NCBI RefSeq assembly: GCF_918698155.1
Contig: NZ_CAKKLX010000002.1
Location: 62,001-126,000, forward strand
From: Roseomonas sp. CECT 9278
GTDB lineage: Bacteria; Pseudomonadota; Alphaproteobacteria; Acetobacterales; Acetobacteraceae
Reading direction: 5' to 3'
DNA length: 64,000 nucleotides
Part shown: positions 32,754 through 40,428 of the stretch, in pieces
How positions within the stretch are numbered: the stretch's first letter is position 1
How the letters are laid out: each line of letters opens with the position of its first letter
Position numbers and translations under genes: made by a program
The notes under the pieces: generated by a model
Databases searched by the model: none
What the model was told of the DNA's origin: nothing
What the model saw: the letters and a program-made list of their open reading frames with translations, nothing else

Positions 32754-33950
32754 ATGACATCCAGGCTGCTCGGCGGCGGCGCATTCGTGCTCGCGCTCGC
32801 CCTGGCACTGCCGGCGACGGCGCAGATCGCGGTCTCGGGCAACGACAACCGGCGGCGGCTGGTCAATGGCGCCAATACGGTGGTGCAGAACCCGCCGGCC
32901 GACACCATCACCATCATCGACCTGGGCGGCCGCACGCCGCGCGCGCTGGGCGAGGTGGCGCTGTCGCATTCCGTGGTCGGCCCGCCGACCTCGGTGGCGA
33001 TCACGCCCGATGAACGCTTCGCCATCGTCACCTCGGCCGAGCGGCTGGACCCGGCCGACCCCACCAAGGTGCAGCCCGACAACCGCGTGCAGGTGGTCGA
33101 CCTGCGCGCCACGCCCCCGCGCGTGACGCAGACGGTCGAGGCCGGGGCCGGGCCCTCCGGCGTGTCGATCAACCGCGCCGGCACCCTGGTGCTGGTGGCC
33201 AACCGCAATGCGGGCACGGTCAGCGTGTTCCGCTTCGTCAACGGGATGCTGGCCCCGGTCTCGACGGTCACGGTCGGCAATGCGACGTCGTCGCCGGCGC
33301 ATGTGCAGTTCACCCCGGACGGTCGGCGCGCGCTCGTGACGCGCGACGACGCCGCGGCATCCTTCGTCAGCGTGCTGGCCATCGATGGCGAGACCGTCAC
33401 CAAGACCGACCGCGACATCACCGCCGGGCTGCGCCCCTATGGCATGGGCATCACGCCCGACGGGCGCTGGGCGGTGGCGGCGAATATCGGGCGCGGCGGC
33501 GGCGACAACGACACGATCACGCTGATCAACCTGCAGCGCGAACCGTATCTGGCGGTGGACACCGTGTCGGTCGGCCCGACGCCGGAGGGCATCCAGGTCA
33601 GCCCCGACAACCGGCATGTCGCCGTCACCATCCACAACGGCTCGGCGCGCCCGCAGGGCCACCCGCTGCGCGGCCGCGCGCAGCTGATCATGCTGCGCAT
33701 CGACAATGGCCGGCTGCGGGAGGTGGCGCGCGCGCCGATCGGCGACTGGGCGCAGGGCATCGCCTTCTCGCGCGATGGGCGCACGGTGCTGGTGCAGAAC
33801 ATGGCGGACCGCAACATCGGCGTCTTCCGCTTCGAGAACGGGCGCCTGCGCGACACCGGGCAGCGCATTCCCACCAATGGCGGGCCGGCGGCGATCCGCA
33901 CCGCCGATGCGCCGCCCGCGCCGCCGCCACCCGCTCGCCCGCGCGGGTAG
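32754..33950 (+). CDS. Secreted lactonase/YVTN beta-propeller protein
   Basis: A 398-residue protein with a signal (LLGGGAFVLALALALPATAQ) and repeated blade motifs: PTSVAITPDERFAIVTSAE, PSGVSINRAGTLVLVANR, PAHVQFTPDGRRALVTRDD, PYGMGITPDGRWAVAANIG, PEGIQVSPDNRHVAVTIHN and AQGIAFSRDGRTVLVQNM. Each D-G-R turn starts a blade, giving at least six recognisable ones and probably seven in all. The fold is that of 6-phosphogluconolactonase-like and surface YVTN proteins. The enzyme residues are not recognised, and the C terminus is Pro-rich. A GGAGGAAA site precedes the ATG; dgoK diverges upstream, so a lactonase role in sugar-acid metabolism is tempting but unproven. Confidence 0.78.
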   Translation: MTSRLLGGGAFVLALALALPATAQIAVSGNDNRRRLVNGANTVVQNPPADTITIIDLGGRTPRALGEVALSHSVVGPPTSVAITPDERFAIVTSAERLDPADPTKVQPDNRVQVVDLRATPPRVTQTVEAGAGPSGVSINRAGTLVLVANRNAGTVSVFRFVNGMLAPVSTVTVGNATSSPAHVQFTPDGRRALVTRDDAAASFVSVLAIDGETVTKTDRDITAGLRPYGMGITPDGRWAVAANIGRGGGDNDTITLINLQREPYLAVDTVSVGPTPEGIQVSPDNRHVAVTIHNGSARPQGHPLRGRAQLIMLRIDNGRLREVARAPIGDWAQGIAFSRDGRTVLVQNMADRNIGVFRFENGRLRDTGQRIPTNGGPAAIRTADAPPAPPPPARPRG

Positions 33951-33954
33951 CGCC

Positions 33955-33988
33955 GATCCCCGGTCGGCCGGCCCCGGCCGACCGGATC
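33955..33988. terminator. Bidirectional hairpin between convergent genes
   Basis: GATCC-CGGTCGGCC pairs with GGCCGACCG-GATC in the 55-bp gap between the propeller gene and the convergent GNAT gene; a strong, nearly symmetric hairpin that could serve both strands. Confidence 0.5.
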
Positions 33989-34005
33989 GCGGGGCGCCGC
34001 GCGTG

Positions 34006-34440
34006 CTACAGCGGCCTGGCCAGCAGCCATTCGCCGCGCGGCGTCTCCCGGCCCAGCTCCACGAAGCCCTGCGCCAGGTAGAAGCCGAGCGGGCTTGCCG
34101 GGCCGCGCACGACGCTCGTCTCGACCGCCGAGAAGCCTTCGGTCCGCAGGTGCAGCAGGACGCTTTCCAGCGCCGCCCGCCCATGCCCGCGGCCCTGCTG
34201 GGCGCGGTCGATCATGAAGCGCCACAGGATCGCCAACCCCGGCACGTCGCCGCGGCGCCACTGCGCGAAGCCGATCGGCTGGGCGCCCAGGCAGACGGCG
34301 CGGAACGCCGCGCCGGGCTCGAAATGCGCCTGCGCGATCGACAGCGCGTTGGACGCGACATAGCCCTTCTGGTGGTCGTGCACCTCAAGCGCGCAGACGG
34401 CGCGCACTGTCTCCCGCGTGACCTCGCGCAGCGCGACCAT
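34006..34440 (-). CDS. GNAT family N-acetyltransferase
   Basis: A 144-residue GNAT. MVALREVTRETVRAVCAL begins the fold, IGFAQWRRG is the beta-4 strand, and IDRAQQGRGHGRAALESVL carries the Q/R-x-x-G-x-G acetyl-CoA loop, followed by LGFYLAQGFVELGRE. The beginning resembles SpeG/PaiA-like polyamine acetyltransferases (EVHDHQKGYVASNALSIAQA) but the substrate is not certain. The ATG shares one base with the stop of the racemase-family gene (TGATG). It is the last gene of the ABC importer operon. Confidence 0.85.
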   Translation of the reverse strand: MVALREVTRETVRAVCALEVHDHQKGYVASNALSIAQAHFEPGAAFRAVCLGAQPIGFAQWRRGDVPGLAILWRFMIDRAQQGRGHGRAALESVLLHLRTEGFSAVETSVVRGPASPLGFYLAQGFVELGRETPRGEWLLARPL

Positions 34441-35201
34441 CAGGCCGCGAGGCGGGCGAGGGGGCCGAGGCCAGCGACGCGCGCAGGCTCCGCCCCCGCC
34501 GCGCGCAGCGCGCCCCACAGCGCGACCGCGACGGAATCGAGCACCGGCACCCCGGTCACCGCCGCCGCCGCGGCCAGGCCGCGGAAATTCGTGCAGTGGA
34601 TGGCGATGGCGTCGCAGCCCTCGGCCGCGACCTCGCGCGCCAGCCGCGTGACCAGGTCGGGCGCGTGCTCGGCGAAGGAGTAGTTGCCGGGGTCCTCCAG
34701 GTGGCGCTCGGCGGCGGGGGTGAAGCCCTCGGCGCGCAGGTTCGCCAGGATCGCGCCCTGCACGCTGGCGAGGTAGGGCGTGACCAGGCCGATCCGCCGC
34801 GCCCCCAGCGCGCGCAACGCATCATGCAGCGCCAGCGTGGCGGTGGTGCAGGCCAGGCCGGTCGCGGCGGTGATGGCGCCACACAGCGCGCGGTCGGCAT
34901 CGAGCCCGAGCCAGGAGCCCGAGGTGCCGTTCCAGCAGATGGCATGGACCTTGGCATCCGCCAGCATCTGCGCCGCCGCCACCATCGGCGCGGGGTCGAA
35001 TTGCCCGGTGGAGCCGCCCTCCAGCGTGATGGACAGCACCCGCAGGCGCTGGAAATGCGCGGTGATGCCGGGCGCATCCGCCAGCAGCGCATAGGTCGCG
35101 GGTTCCAGCACCGTGTTGGATGACGGCGTCAGCATCCCCAGCCGCAGCGCGCTCAGCCCCCCGTCGCGAGCCTCGGGTCGTTCTGTCCGCGCGTTGCCCA
35201 T
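34440..35201 (-). CDS. Asp/Glu racemase superfamily enzyme (maleate isomerase / arylmalonate decarboxylase-like)
   Basis: A 253-residue protein of two similar alpha/beta halves. LGMLTPSSNTVLEPATYAL is the family opening. The two active-site cysteines are in ICWNGTSGSWLG and IHCTNFRGLA, as in maleate isomerase and arylmalonate decarboxylase, which use Cys pairs without cofactor. The chosen ATG (35201) overlaps the end of the ABC permease gene by 49 nt; an upstream ATG would lengthen the overlap. Its product probably acts on the diacid or amino acid brought in by the importer (inference). Confidence 0.85.
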   Translation of the reverse strand: MGNARTERPEARDGGLSALRLGMLTPSSNTVLEPATYALLADAPGITAHFQRLRVLSITLEGGSTGQFDPAPMVAAAQMLADAKVHAICWNGTSGSWLGLDADRALCGAITAATGLACTTATLALHDALRALGARRIGLVTPYLASVQGAILANLRAEGFTPAAERHLEDPGNYSFAEHAPDLVTRLAREVAAEGCDAIAIHCTNFRGLAAAAAVTGVPVLDSVAVALWGALRAAGAEPARVAGLGPLARLAA

Positions 35202-35980
35202 CCCGTCGTGCGTTCCTCGATCGTCACCGCGACCCAATACATCAGCACGCCCATGATGCCCGTGATGATCAGGCCGGCAAAGACCAGCGGCACGTCGAAG
35301 CGCGAGGAGGCGACCAGCATCAGGTGGCCGATCCCTTCATTCGCCGCCACCGTCTCGCTGATGATGGAGCCGACGAAGGCGACGGTGATCGCGATCTTCA
35401 GCGAGGCGAAGAAATACGGCATGGCCCGCGGCAGCCCGACCTTCAGGATGATGTCGCGCGGCCTGGCCCCCAGCGCGCGCAGCACGTCGCGCAGTTCCGG
35501 TTCGACTGTGGCGATCCCGGTCGCGACATTCACCACGATGGGGAAGAAGGAGATCAGGAAGGCGGTCAGCACGGCGGGCCAGAAGCCGGCGCCGAACCAG
35601 ATCACCAGGATCGGCACCACCGCCACCTTGGGCACGGAATTGAAGGCGATCAGCAGCGGATAGAGCCCGCGATAGACCAGCACGGACGACCCGATCGCCA
35701 CCCCCAGCAGCAGCCCGAAGCCGACCGCCATCAGGAAGCCGACCACGGTGGTGACCAGCGTGGCCCAGGCATTGGTCAGCAGCGGATGCCACCACTTCAC
35801 CATGCTCTCGGCGATGACGCTGGGCGCCGGCAGGATGAAGACCGGGATGTCGAAGGCGCGGCAGGCGGCCTCCCAGACCAGGAACATGCCGATGATCACC
35901 AGCCAGGGCAGGGCGTTCTCCAGCCGGCGGCGGCGGCGGGCGGCCTCGGCCAGGGCTTCGGCGGTGCGCGGCGCGGCCAT
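35153..35980 (-). CDS. ABC transporter permease (SsuC/TauC-type)
   Basis: A 275-residue inner-membrane protein with about six helices. The EAA loop region reads LRDVLRALGARPRDIILKVGLPRAMPYF, the docking site for the ATPase. LGVAIGSSVLVYRGLYPLL and LISFFPIVVNVATG fit the nitrate/sulfonate/taurine permease family. It pairs with the ATPase at 35980-36786 (TGATG overlap) and the receptor at 36914. The last 49 nt also encode the start of the racemase-family gene. Confidence 0.92.
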   Translation of the reverse strand: MAAPRTAEALAEAARRRRRLENALPWLVIIGMFLVWEAACRAFDIPVFILPAPSVIAESMVKWWHPLLTNAWATLVTTVVGFLMAVGFGLLLGVAIGSSVLVYRGLYPLLIAFNSVPKVAVVPILVIWFGAGFWPAVLTAFLISFFPIVVNVATGIATVEPELRDVLRALGARPRDIILKVGLPRAMPYFFASLKIAITVAFVGSIISETVAANEGIGHLMLVASSRFDVPLVFAGLIITGIMGVLMYWVAVTIEERTTGWATRGQNDPRLATGG

Positions 35981-36786
35981 CAGGCGGCCTCCGCCTTGCG
36001 GGCATCGGCGATGCGGTCGCGCAATTCGTGGACGATGGCCTGGAATTCGGCGGCATAGGTGATGTCGAGGCTGCGCCGCCGGCCGTAGGGGACTGTCCGT
36101 TCCGCGATGATTCGCCCCGGCCGGTTCGACATGATCAGCACGCGGTCCGACAAATAGACCGCTTCCTTGAGGTCGTGCGTCACCAGGATCACGGTCGGCT
36201 TGCGGGCGATCCAGACATCCTGGAGCACGTCCCACAGGTCCTCGCGCGTAAAGACATCCAGCGCGCCGAAGGGTTCGTCCAGCATCAGCAGGCGCGGGTC
36301 GTGGACCAGGGCGCGGCACAATGATGCGCGCTGCTGCATGCCGCCCGACAGCTGCCAGGGGAACTTGCCTTCGAAGCCGGCCAGGCCGACCAGCTTCAGC
36401 AGTTCCTTGGCCTTGAATTCATAGTGGCCGCGCTGGCTGCGGAGCTGGCGGCGGTGCGGCTGCACGACCTCGAGCGGCAGCATCACGTTGTCGAGGATGT
36501 TGCGCCAGGGCAGCAGGGTGGGGTTCTGGAAGGCCATGCCGGCCATCGACAGCGGCCCTGCGACTTCGCGCCCGTCGACGATGACGGTGCCTTCGGTGGG
36601 AGGCCACAGCCCGGTGACCAGGCGCATCAGGGTGGATTTGCCGCAGCCCGAGGGCCCGACGACCGCGACGAATTCGCCATCCTGGACGTCGAGGCTGGTC
36701 CCTTTCAGGGCGAGCGTCCCCTCGACCCCGCCGTAGCGCATGGAGACGCCGTCGATCTGCACGAAGGGTGGCGTTGGGGCGTTCAT
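35980..36786 (-). CDS. ABC transporter ATP-binding protein (SsuB/TauB-type)
   Basis: A 268-residue ATPase. Walker A GPSGCGKST, signature LSGGMQQRASLCRAL, Walker B LLMLDEPFGALD and the switch His in VILVTHDLKEAVYLSDR are all present. It couples ATP hydrolysis to import with the permease encoded next. A strong hairpin with a U-rich tail separates it from the receptor gene upstream (127-nt gap), so expression of the ATPase is probably lower than that of the receptor. Confidence 0.95.
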   Translation of the reverse strand: MNAPTPPFVQIDGVSMRYGGVEGTLALKGTSLDVQDGEFVAVVGPSGCGKSTLMRLVTGLWPPTEGTVIVDGREVAGPLSMAGMAFQNPTLLPWRNILDNVMLPLEVVQPHRRQLRSQRGHYEFKAKELLKLVGLAGFEGKFPWQLSGGMQQRASLCRALVHDPRLLMLDEPFGALDVFTREDLWDVLQDVWIARKPTVILVTHDLKEAVYLSDRVLIMSNRPGRIIAERTVPYGRRRSLDITYAAEFQAIVHELRDRIADARKAEAA

Positions 36787-36882
36787 GCGCTGGTCCTGGC
36801 ACTTTATGTGCCGCGTTTCGCCGGGGGTGCGGTGGCTGTTCGGCCGGGACTGCCTTGGTGACAGCCAAAAGAAGGAGGGGGT

Positions 36883-36904
36883 CCGGGGGAGTTCCCTCCC
36901 CCGG
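36883..36904 (-). terminator. Hairpin with U-rich tail between receptor and ATPase genes
   Basis: On the minus strand, CCGGGGGAG-GGAA-CTCCCCCGG forms a perfect 9-bp stem with a tetraloop, 10 nt after the receptor stop, and is followed by CTCCTTCTTTTGG. This is the best intrinsic-terminator-like structure in the window and likely attenuates read-through into the ATPase and permease genes. Confidence 0.65.
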
Positions 36905-36913
36905 TGCTTCCTT

Positions 36914-37936
36914 TCAGATGCGCCGCTCGGCGGCCGGCGGCAGGAAGTCGGTCGTGTAGATCTGGCTGCCCTGCAGCCGCGGCGTCATGTTGTAGGCGTC
37001 CTCGACCGCCACGATCCCGGCCTGCAGCCGGGCGGGATCGACCGCCGAGATGCCGTTGGCGCGGACATTGTCGGTCATGATGACGCGTTCGAGGTTGAGC
37101 TCGTGCCGTTCGCGTTCCAGCGCCACGTCGGTCAGCGGCTCGACGCGCTTGAGCACGTCGAGCATGTCCTGGCTGTTGCGAATACTTTCGATGAAGCCTT
37201 TCATTAAAGCCGCGGTCGCGCCGCGCACCGCATCCGGGTTGCGCTGGATGAAGGCGCGCGTGGTCAGGATGGCGCCGCCATACAGGTTCAGCCCGTGGTC
37301 GTAATACATCATGGTGCGCTGCTGGTTGATCGGCAGGCCGATGCCCTTGAGCGCGAGGGCCGAGGTGGTGACGAAGCCGGTGACGCCATCGGCCTCGCGC
37401 CGCACCAGCATGGGTTCGCGCAGCGCCGGGGTGACCGAGAGGAAGGTGACCTTCGCGGCATCGATGCCCGCGGCCTTGGCGAAGGCGGGAAACAGCTGGC
37501 GCCCGGCGTCGAAGTCCGGGGCCGCCAGGCGCTTGCCCTCAAGGTCCTTGGGCGTGCGGATCGGCCCGTCGGCGCGCACGATGGCGCAAAGCGGGCTGCG
37601 GTCGTGCAGCACCGCGACGGCGACGATGCCGCGGCCGGGGTTCTCGGCCATGAAGCGGATGGTCGGGTTGATGTCGGCATAGCCCATGTCGTAGCTGCCG
37701 CCGGCGAGGGCCACCGGCACGGCGCCGCCACCCTGCCCGCGATCGACCTGCACCTCGACGCCCGCGGCGCGGAAGTAGCCCTTCTCGCGGGCCACCAGCG
37801 CGAAGGCGTTGGGCGACTGGAAGGCCCAGTCGAGCATGATGCGCACGCGCGGCGCCTGGGCGCGGGCCAGGCCGGGGGCGCCCAGCGTGCCGCCGGCGGC
37901 GAGGAGGGCAGCGCGGCGCGTGAATCCTGGAACCAT
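36914..37936 (-). CDS. ABC transporter substrate-binding protein (NMT1/SsuA-type)
   Basis: A 340-residue periplasmic receptor with a twin-arginine-like signal (FTRRAALLAAGGTLGAPGLARAQ). VRIMLDWAFQSPNAFALVAREKGYF is the NMT1/THI5-like opening, followed by GGSYDMGYADINPTIRFMAE and KDLEGKRLAAPDFDAGRQLF. Relatives bind pyrimidine precursors, sulfonates, nitrate or aromatic acids. A CAGGGAGACAATCG site precedes the ATG. It heads the operon receptor-ATPase-permease-racemase-GNAT. Confidence 0.9.
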   Translation of the reverse strand: MVPGFTRRAALLAAGGTLGAPGLARAQAPRVRIMLDWAFQSPNAFALVAREKGYFRAAGVEVQVDRGQGGGAVPVALAGGSYDMGYADINPTIRFMAENPGRGIVAVAVLHDRSPLCAIVRADGPIRTPKDLEGKRLAAPDFDAGRQLFPAFAKAAGIDAAKVTFLSVTPALREPMLVRREADGVTGFVTTSALALKGIGLPINQQRTMMYYDHGLNLYGGAILTTRAFIQRNPDAVRGATAALMKGFIESIRNSQDMLDVLKRVEPLTDVALERERHELNLERVIMTDNVRANGISAVDPARLQAGIVAVEDAYNMTPRLQGSQIYTTDFLPPAAERRI

Positions 37937-38099
37937 CGATTGTCTCCCTGGGGGCCGCTGGTGGCCGGCCCGGCTGCCTTCCTGGGGCAAGGTCGGGCCG
38001 GGGCGCAAGGCCGATGCGGGCGGGCGGGGACGGATTCCTGGCGCGGCGCGCGGCGCCCTGCCCAATCGGCGGGCGGGGGCTGCCCCGAAAGCGGGCCGT

Positions 38100-38492
38100 T
38101 TAGTCGGCCAGGGGATAGTCGGCCAGTTCGGGGCGCATCGCCTCGATGACGAAATCCACGAAGGCGGCGGGTGCGTCGAGGTAGAATTCCCGGTCGGAAT
38201 AGGCGCCCAGGCTCGCCTCCAGCCCCTGGCCGCGCAGCCAGGTGGCCAGGGCATCGAGGTCGTCGCGCGGCGTCTCGCTGAGGAAGGCGACCTGGGAGCG
38301 GCGCTTGTCGGCGTCGCGGTGGGCGGTCTCGCTGCGGCTGAACTGGAGGTCGATGGTCGCCCCTGGCTGTCGCAGCCAGATCGACCGTTCGGTCCGCCGC
38401 AGCACCACGAAGCCGAGCCGGGTGGTCAGCAGCGTGACGATGGTGTCGAAATGGCGGGTGTCCAGGCGGTTCGCGACGTGATTGAACTGCAT
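38100..38492 (-). CDS. Putative VOC (glyoxalase)-fold protein
   Basis: A 130-residue protein. MQFNHVANRLDTRHFDTIV, LTTRLGFVVLRRTERSIWL and TIDLQFSRSE fit the beta-alpha-beta-beta-beta module of the vicinal oxygen chelate fold, and residues ~75-125 form a second one (LATWLRGQGLEASLGAYSDREFYLDAP). His5 and Glu49-like positions could bind metal, but the set is not complete to my eye. Function unknown. It stands alone on the minus strand. Confidence 0.55.
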   Translation of the reverse strand: MQFNHVANRLDTRHFDTIVTLLTTRLGFVVLRRTERSIWLRQPGATIDLQFSRSETAHRDADKRRSQVAFLSETPRDDLDALATWLRGQGLEASLGAYSDREFYLDAPAAFVDFVIEAMRPELADYPLAD

Positions 38493-38589
38493 GGCGCAAC
38501 CCCATGAAAACAGGCGGAACGTGTTCGCGTCTGCCGCGGCCACGCCGGGCCGGGCGCGGCGCGCATCATGCCGCGCCGGCCGCCCAGGG

Positions 38590-39240
38590 TCACGGCGGAT
38601 CCATGAAGGCCGATGCCGCCGAGGCGCGCGCCAGCAACGACCGCATCGCCGGGTTCTCGTGCCCTTCATGCGCGGTTAGCGCCTCCATCGGGCAGAAGTA
38701 TTCGTGCGGATGCGGCATCTGGTGGCGCGCGAAGCCCTGGTAGTGGTCGCGCTGCAATCCGTACAGCACCCGCAGGTCGCGCACCGGCAGCGTCAGCGGG
38801 GCGATCGGCTCGCTGGTCAGGAACGGGATGATCAGCCAGCGCGGCGTGGTGTCATTGGCCTGCAGCGGTGCCAGCAGCCAGGCCAGCGGGCAATGCGCCA
38901 GCAGGGAGATGGTCGACGGCGCGAAGCGCGACCGCTTGTCCAGCAGGTTCTGGAAGGTCGAGCAGGCCTCGATGCACAGGATGTCGGCATAGGCATCCTC
39001 GGGCGTGCCGCCGAAATGCAGCCAGAGCCCATCGGGGATGGTGCGCATCCGGTCGGATCCCGGGATCTTCAGGTAGGGCTGGGCGACCGGTTCCCCATCG
39101 CTGGGCCGGCCGCGCAGCCAGGCGCCCTCGGTGCCCAGGCTGCAGGCGCCGGGCGGGCGTTGCGGCCAGGTCTTGAGCCTGTCGCGGATGATCGTGTCGA
39201 GGCGCGCGGGGCGCCGCTCCAGTCGACGGAATTCGCTCAT
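38590..39240 (-). CDS. Hypothetical protein
   Basis: A 216-residue soluble protein that I do not recognise. No signal, membrane segment or known catalytic motif is seen. Segments that look structured are PDGLWLHFGGTPEDAYADIL, LLAHCPLAWLLAPLQ and PRWLIIPFLTSEP. The C-terminal part is rich in His (MPHPHEYF, AHEGHEN). Codon usage is like that of the neighbours. Its start faces an AT-rich region with phased repeats, suggesting regulated expression. A GTG one codon upstream is an alternative start. Confidence 0.55.
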   Translation of the reverse strand: MSEFRRLERRPARLDTIIRDRLKTWPQRPPGACSLGTEGAWLRGRPSDGEPVAQPYLKIPGSDRMRTIPDGLWLHFGGTPEDAYADILCIEACSTFQNLLDKRSRFAPSTISLLAHCPLAWLLAPLQANDTTPRWLIIPFLTSEPIAPLTLPVRDLRVLYGLQRDHYQGFARHQMPHPHEYFCPMEALTAHEGHENPAMRSLLARASAASAFMDPP

Positions 39241-39469
39241 CACAGGAATTTATGACCCCAAATATCAACCTATAGGCGAATAAAGAAACGTGAACGCACG
39301 CCGGGCAAGCGAAAACCGTATTTCTCGCGGTTCGAAAACGCGAATTGACGGAGTAAAAACGCGAGTCGGCGCACCACGCTCGGCGGCGTTCTTGATGAAA
39401 TGGATTAAGTTACGGCGGTAACGGATTCATGTGAATCCCGAATCCACCCGTTTGCGCGCGGCCCGCCCG
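39241..39469. promoter_or_regulatory. AT-rich upstream region with repeated AAAACGCGA boxes
   Basis: The region is markedly lower in G+C than its surroundings. AAAACGCGA occurs at 39335-39343 and 39356-39364 (21 bp apart), with a related AAAACCGTA at 39312-39320. The spacing is two helical turns, so the A-tracts fall on the same face. It lies 70-130 bp upstream of the gene starting at 39240. TATAGG and CATAAAT sequences nearer the gene could be -10 elements. Confidence 0.4.
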
Positions 39470-39973
39470 CTACTCCTTGGGCAGCCTGGTTCCGGCGGAA
39501 ATCCGGTCGGTCAGCGCCAGCACCACCGCGCCCACCAGGAACATGGCGTGCAGCCCCATCGCCCAGGCCAGCGTGCGGTCCGAATAGATATCCGCGCGCA
39601 GGAACATCTGCAGCAGCTGGATCGAGGAGATCGCCACGATCGACCCCGCCAGCTTCACCTTCAGGTTGCCCGGATCCAGCTTGCGGATCCACGACATGCC
39701 GCCCGCCTTGGGATCGTCGAAGGGCATCACCAGGCTGTCCCAGGATGCCAGGATCACCATCACCACCAGCGCCGCCACCAGCGTCCAGTCCAGCAGGTGC
39801 AGCAGGTCGAGCAGCGCCTGGTCCTCGGGCGAGGAGAACACCCCCGTCCCGAACTTCACCAGCTTGGTCAGGAAGCGCGCCGCGAAAAGCCCCAGCGCCA
39901 CCGTCAGCCCGAGCAGGAACACCGCCGCGATCCAGCGGCTTGCCAGAATGACACTGGTGAGAATCGGGCGCAT
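39470..39973 (-). CDS. YqhA/UPF0114 family membrane protein
   Basis: A 167-residue protein with four hydrophobic helices. TSVILASRWIAAVFLLGLTV, DWTLVAALVVMVILASWDSL and VKLAGSIVAISSIQLLQMFL are typical of the UPF0114 (YqhA) family of small inner-membrane proteins of unknown function. ATG 39973 is preferred (AAGG upstream); a GTG at 39991 would add six residues. It is divergent from ridA. Confidence 0.85.
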   Translation of the reverse strand: MRPILTSVILASRWIAAVFLLGLTVALGLFAARFLTKLVKFGTGVFSSPEDQALLDLLHLLDWTLVAALVVMVILASWDSLVMPFDDPKAGGMSWIRKLDPGNLKVKLAGSIVAISSIQLLQMFLRADIYSDRTLAWAMGLHAMFLVGAVVLALTDRISAGTRLPKE

Positions 39974-40069
39974 GGGACGAACCTTCGGCACGACGTGCGA
40001 AACCCGCCCCGGCCGACCCGGGGCGCCGCGGGCTTATGGCCGAGTTTCGGCCCTTGAGGGAGTGACCCA

Positions 40070-40423
40070 ATGACGCGCATCCGCCGATTGGCCGAAGAAG
40101 CCCGCCTGTCCGGCGCGGTGGTGGCGGGCGGCATGGTCTGGCTGGCCGGCCAGGTCGCCGACGACGCCACCCTGGATGCCGAGGGCCAGACCGCCGACAT
40201 CCTGGCGCAGATCGACGCCCTGCTGGCGCAAGCCGGCACCGACAAGTGCGCCCTGGTCAGCATCACCGTGGTGCTGGCCGATATCCGCGATGCGCCGGCG
40301 ATGAACCGCGCCTGGGATGCCTGGATGGACCCCGCCCACAAGCCGGCCCGCATGACGATCGAGGCGCCGCTGGTCGACCCGGCCTGGAAGGTCGAGATCA
40401 CCGGCGTCGCCCTCGCGCCCTGA
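40070..40423 (+). CDS. RidA family enamine/imine deaminase
   Basis: A 117-residue RidA/YjgF-fold protein. The family removes reactive 2-aminoacrylate-type enamines formed by PLP enzymes. GGMVWLAGQVADDATLDAEG and a late MTIEAPLVDPAWKVEI correspond to the family's core, where an Arg in the sequence before the late strand (KPARMTIEA) binds the substrate carboxylate. It belongs to the shorter, divergent YjgH/Rid-like subgroup, so deaminase activity is not assured. GGGAGTGA precedes the ATG; the channel gene begins 5 nt after the stop. Confidence 0.82.
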   Translation: MTRIRRLAEEARLSGAVVAGGMVWLAGQVADDATLDAEGQTADILAQIDALLAQAGTDKCALVSITVVLADIRDAPAMNRAWDAWMDPAHKPARMTIEAPLVDPAWKVEITGVALAP

Positions 40424-40428
40424 CCACC

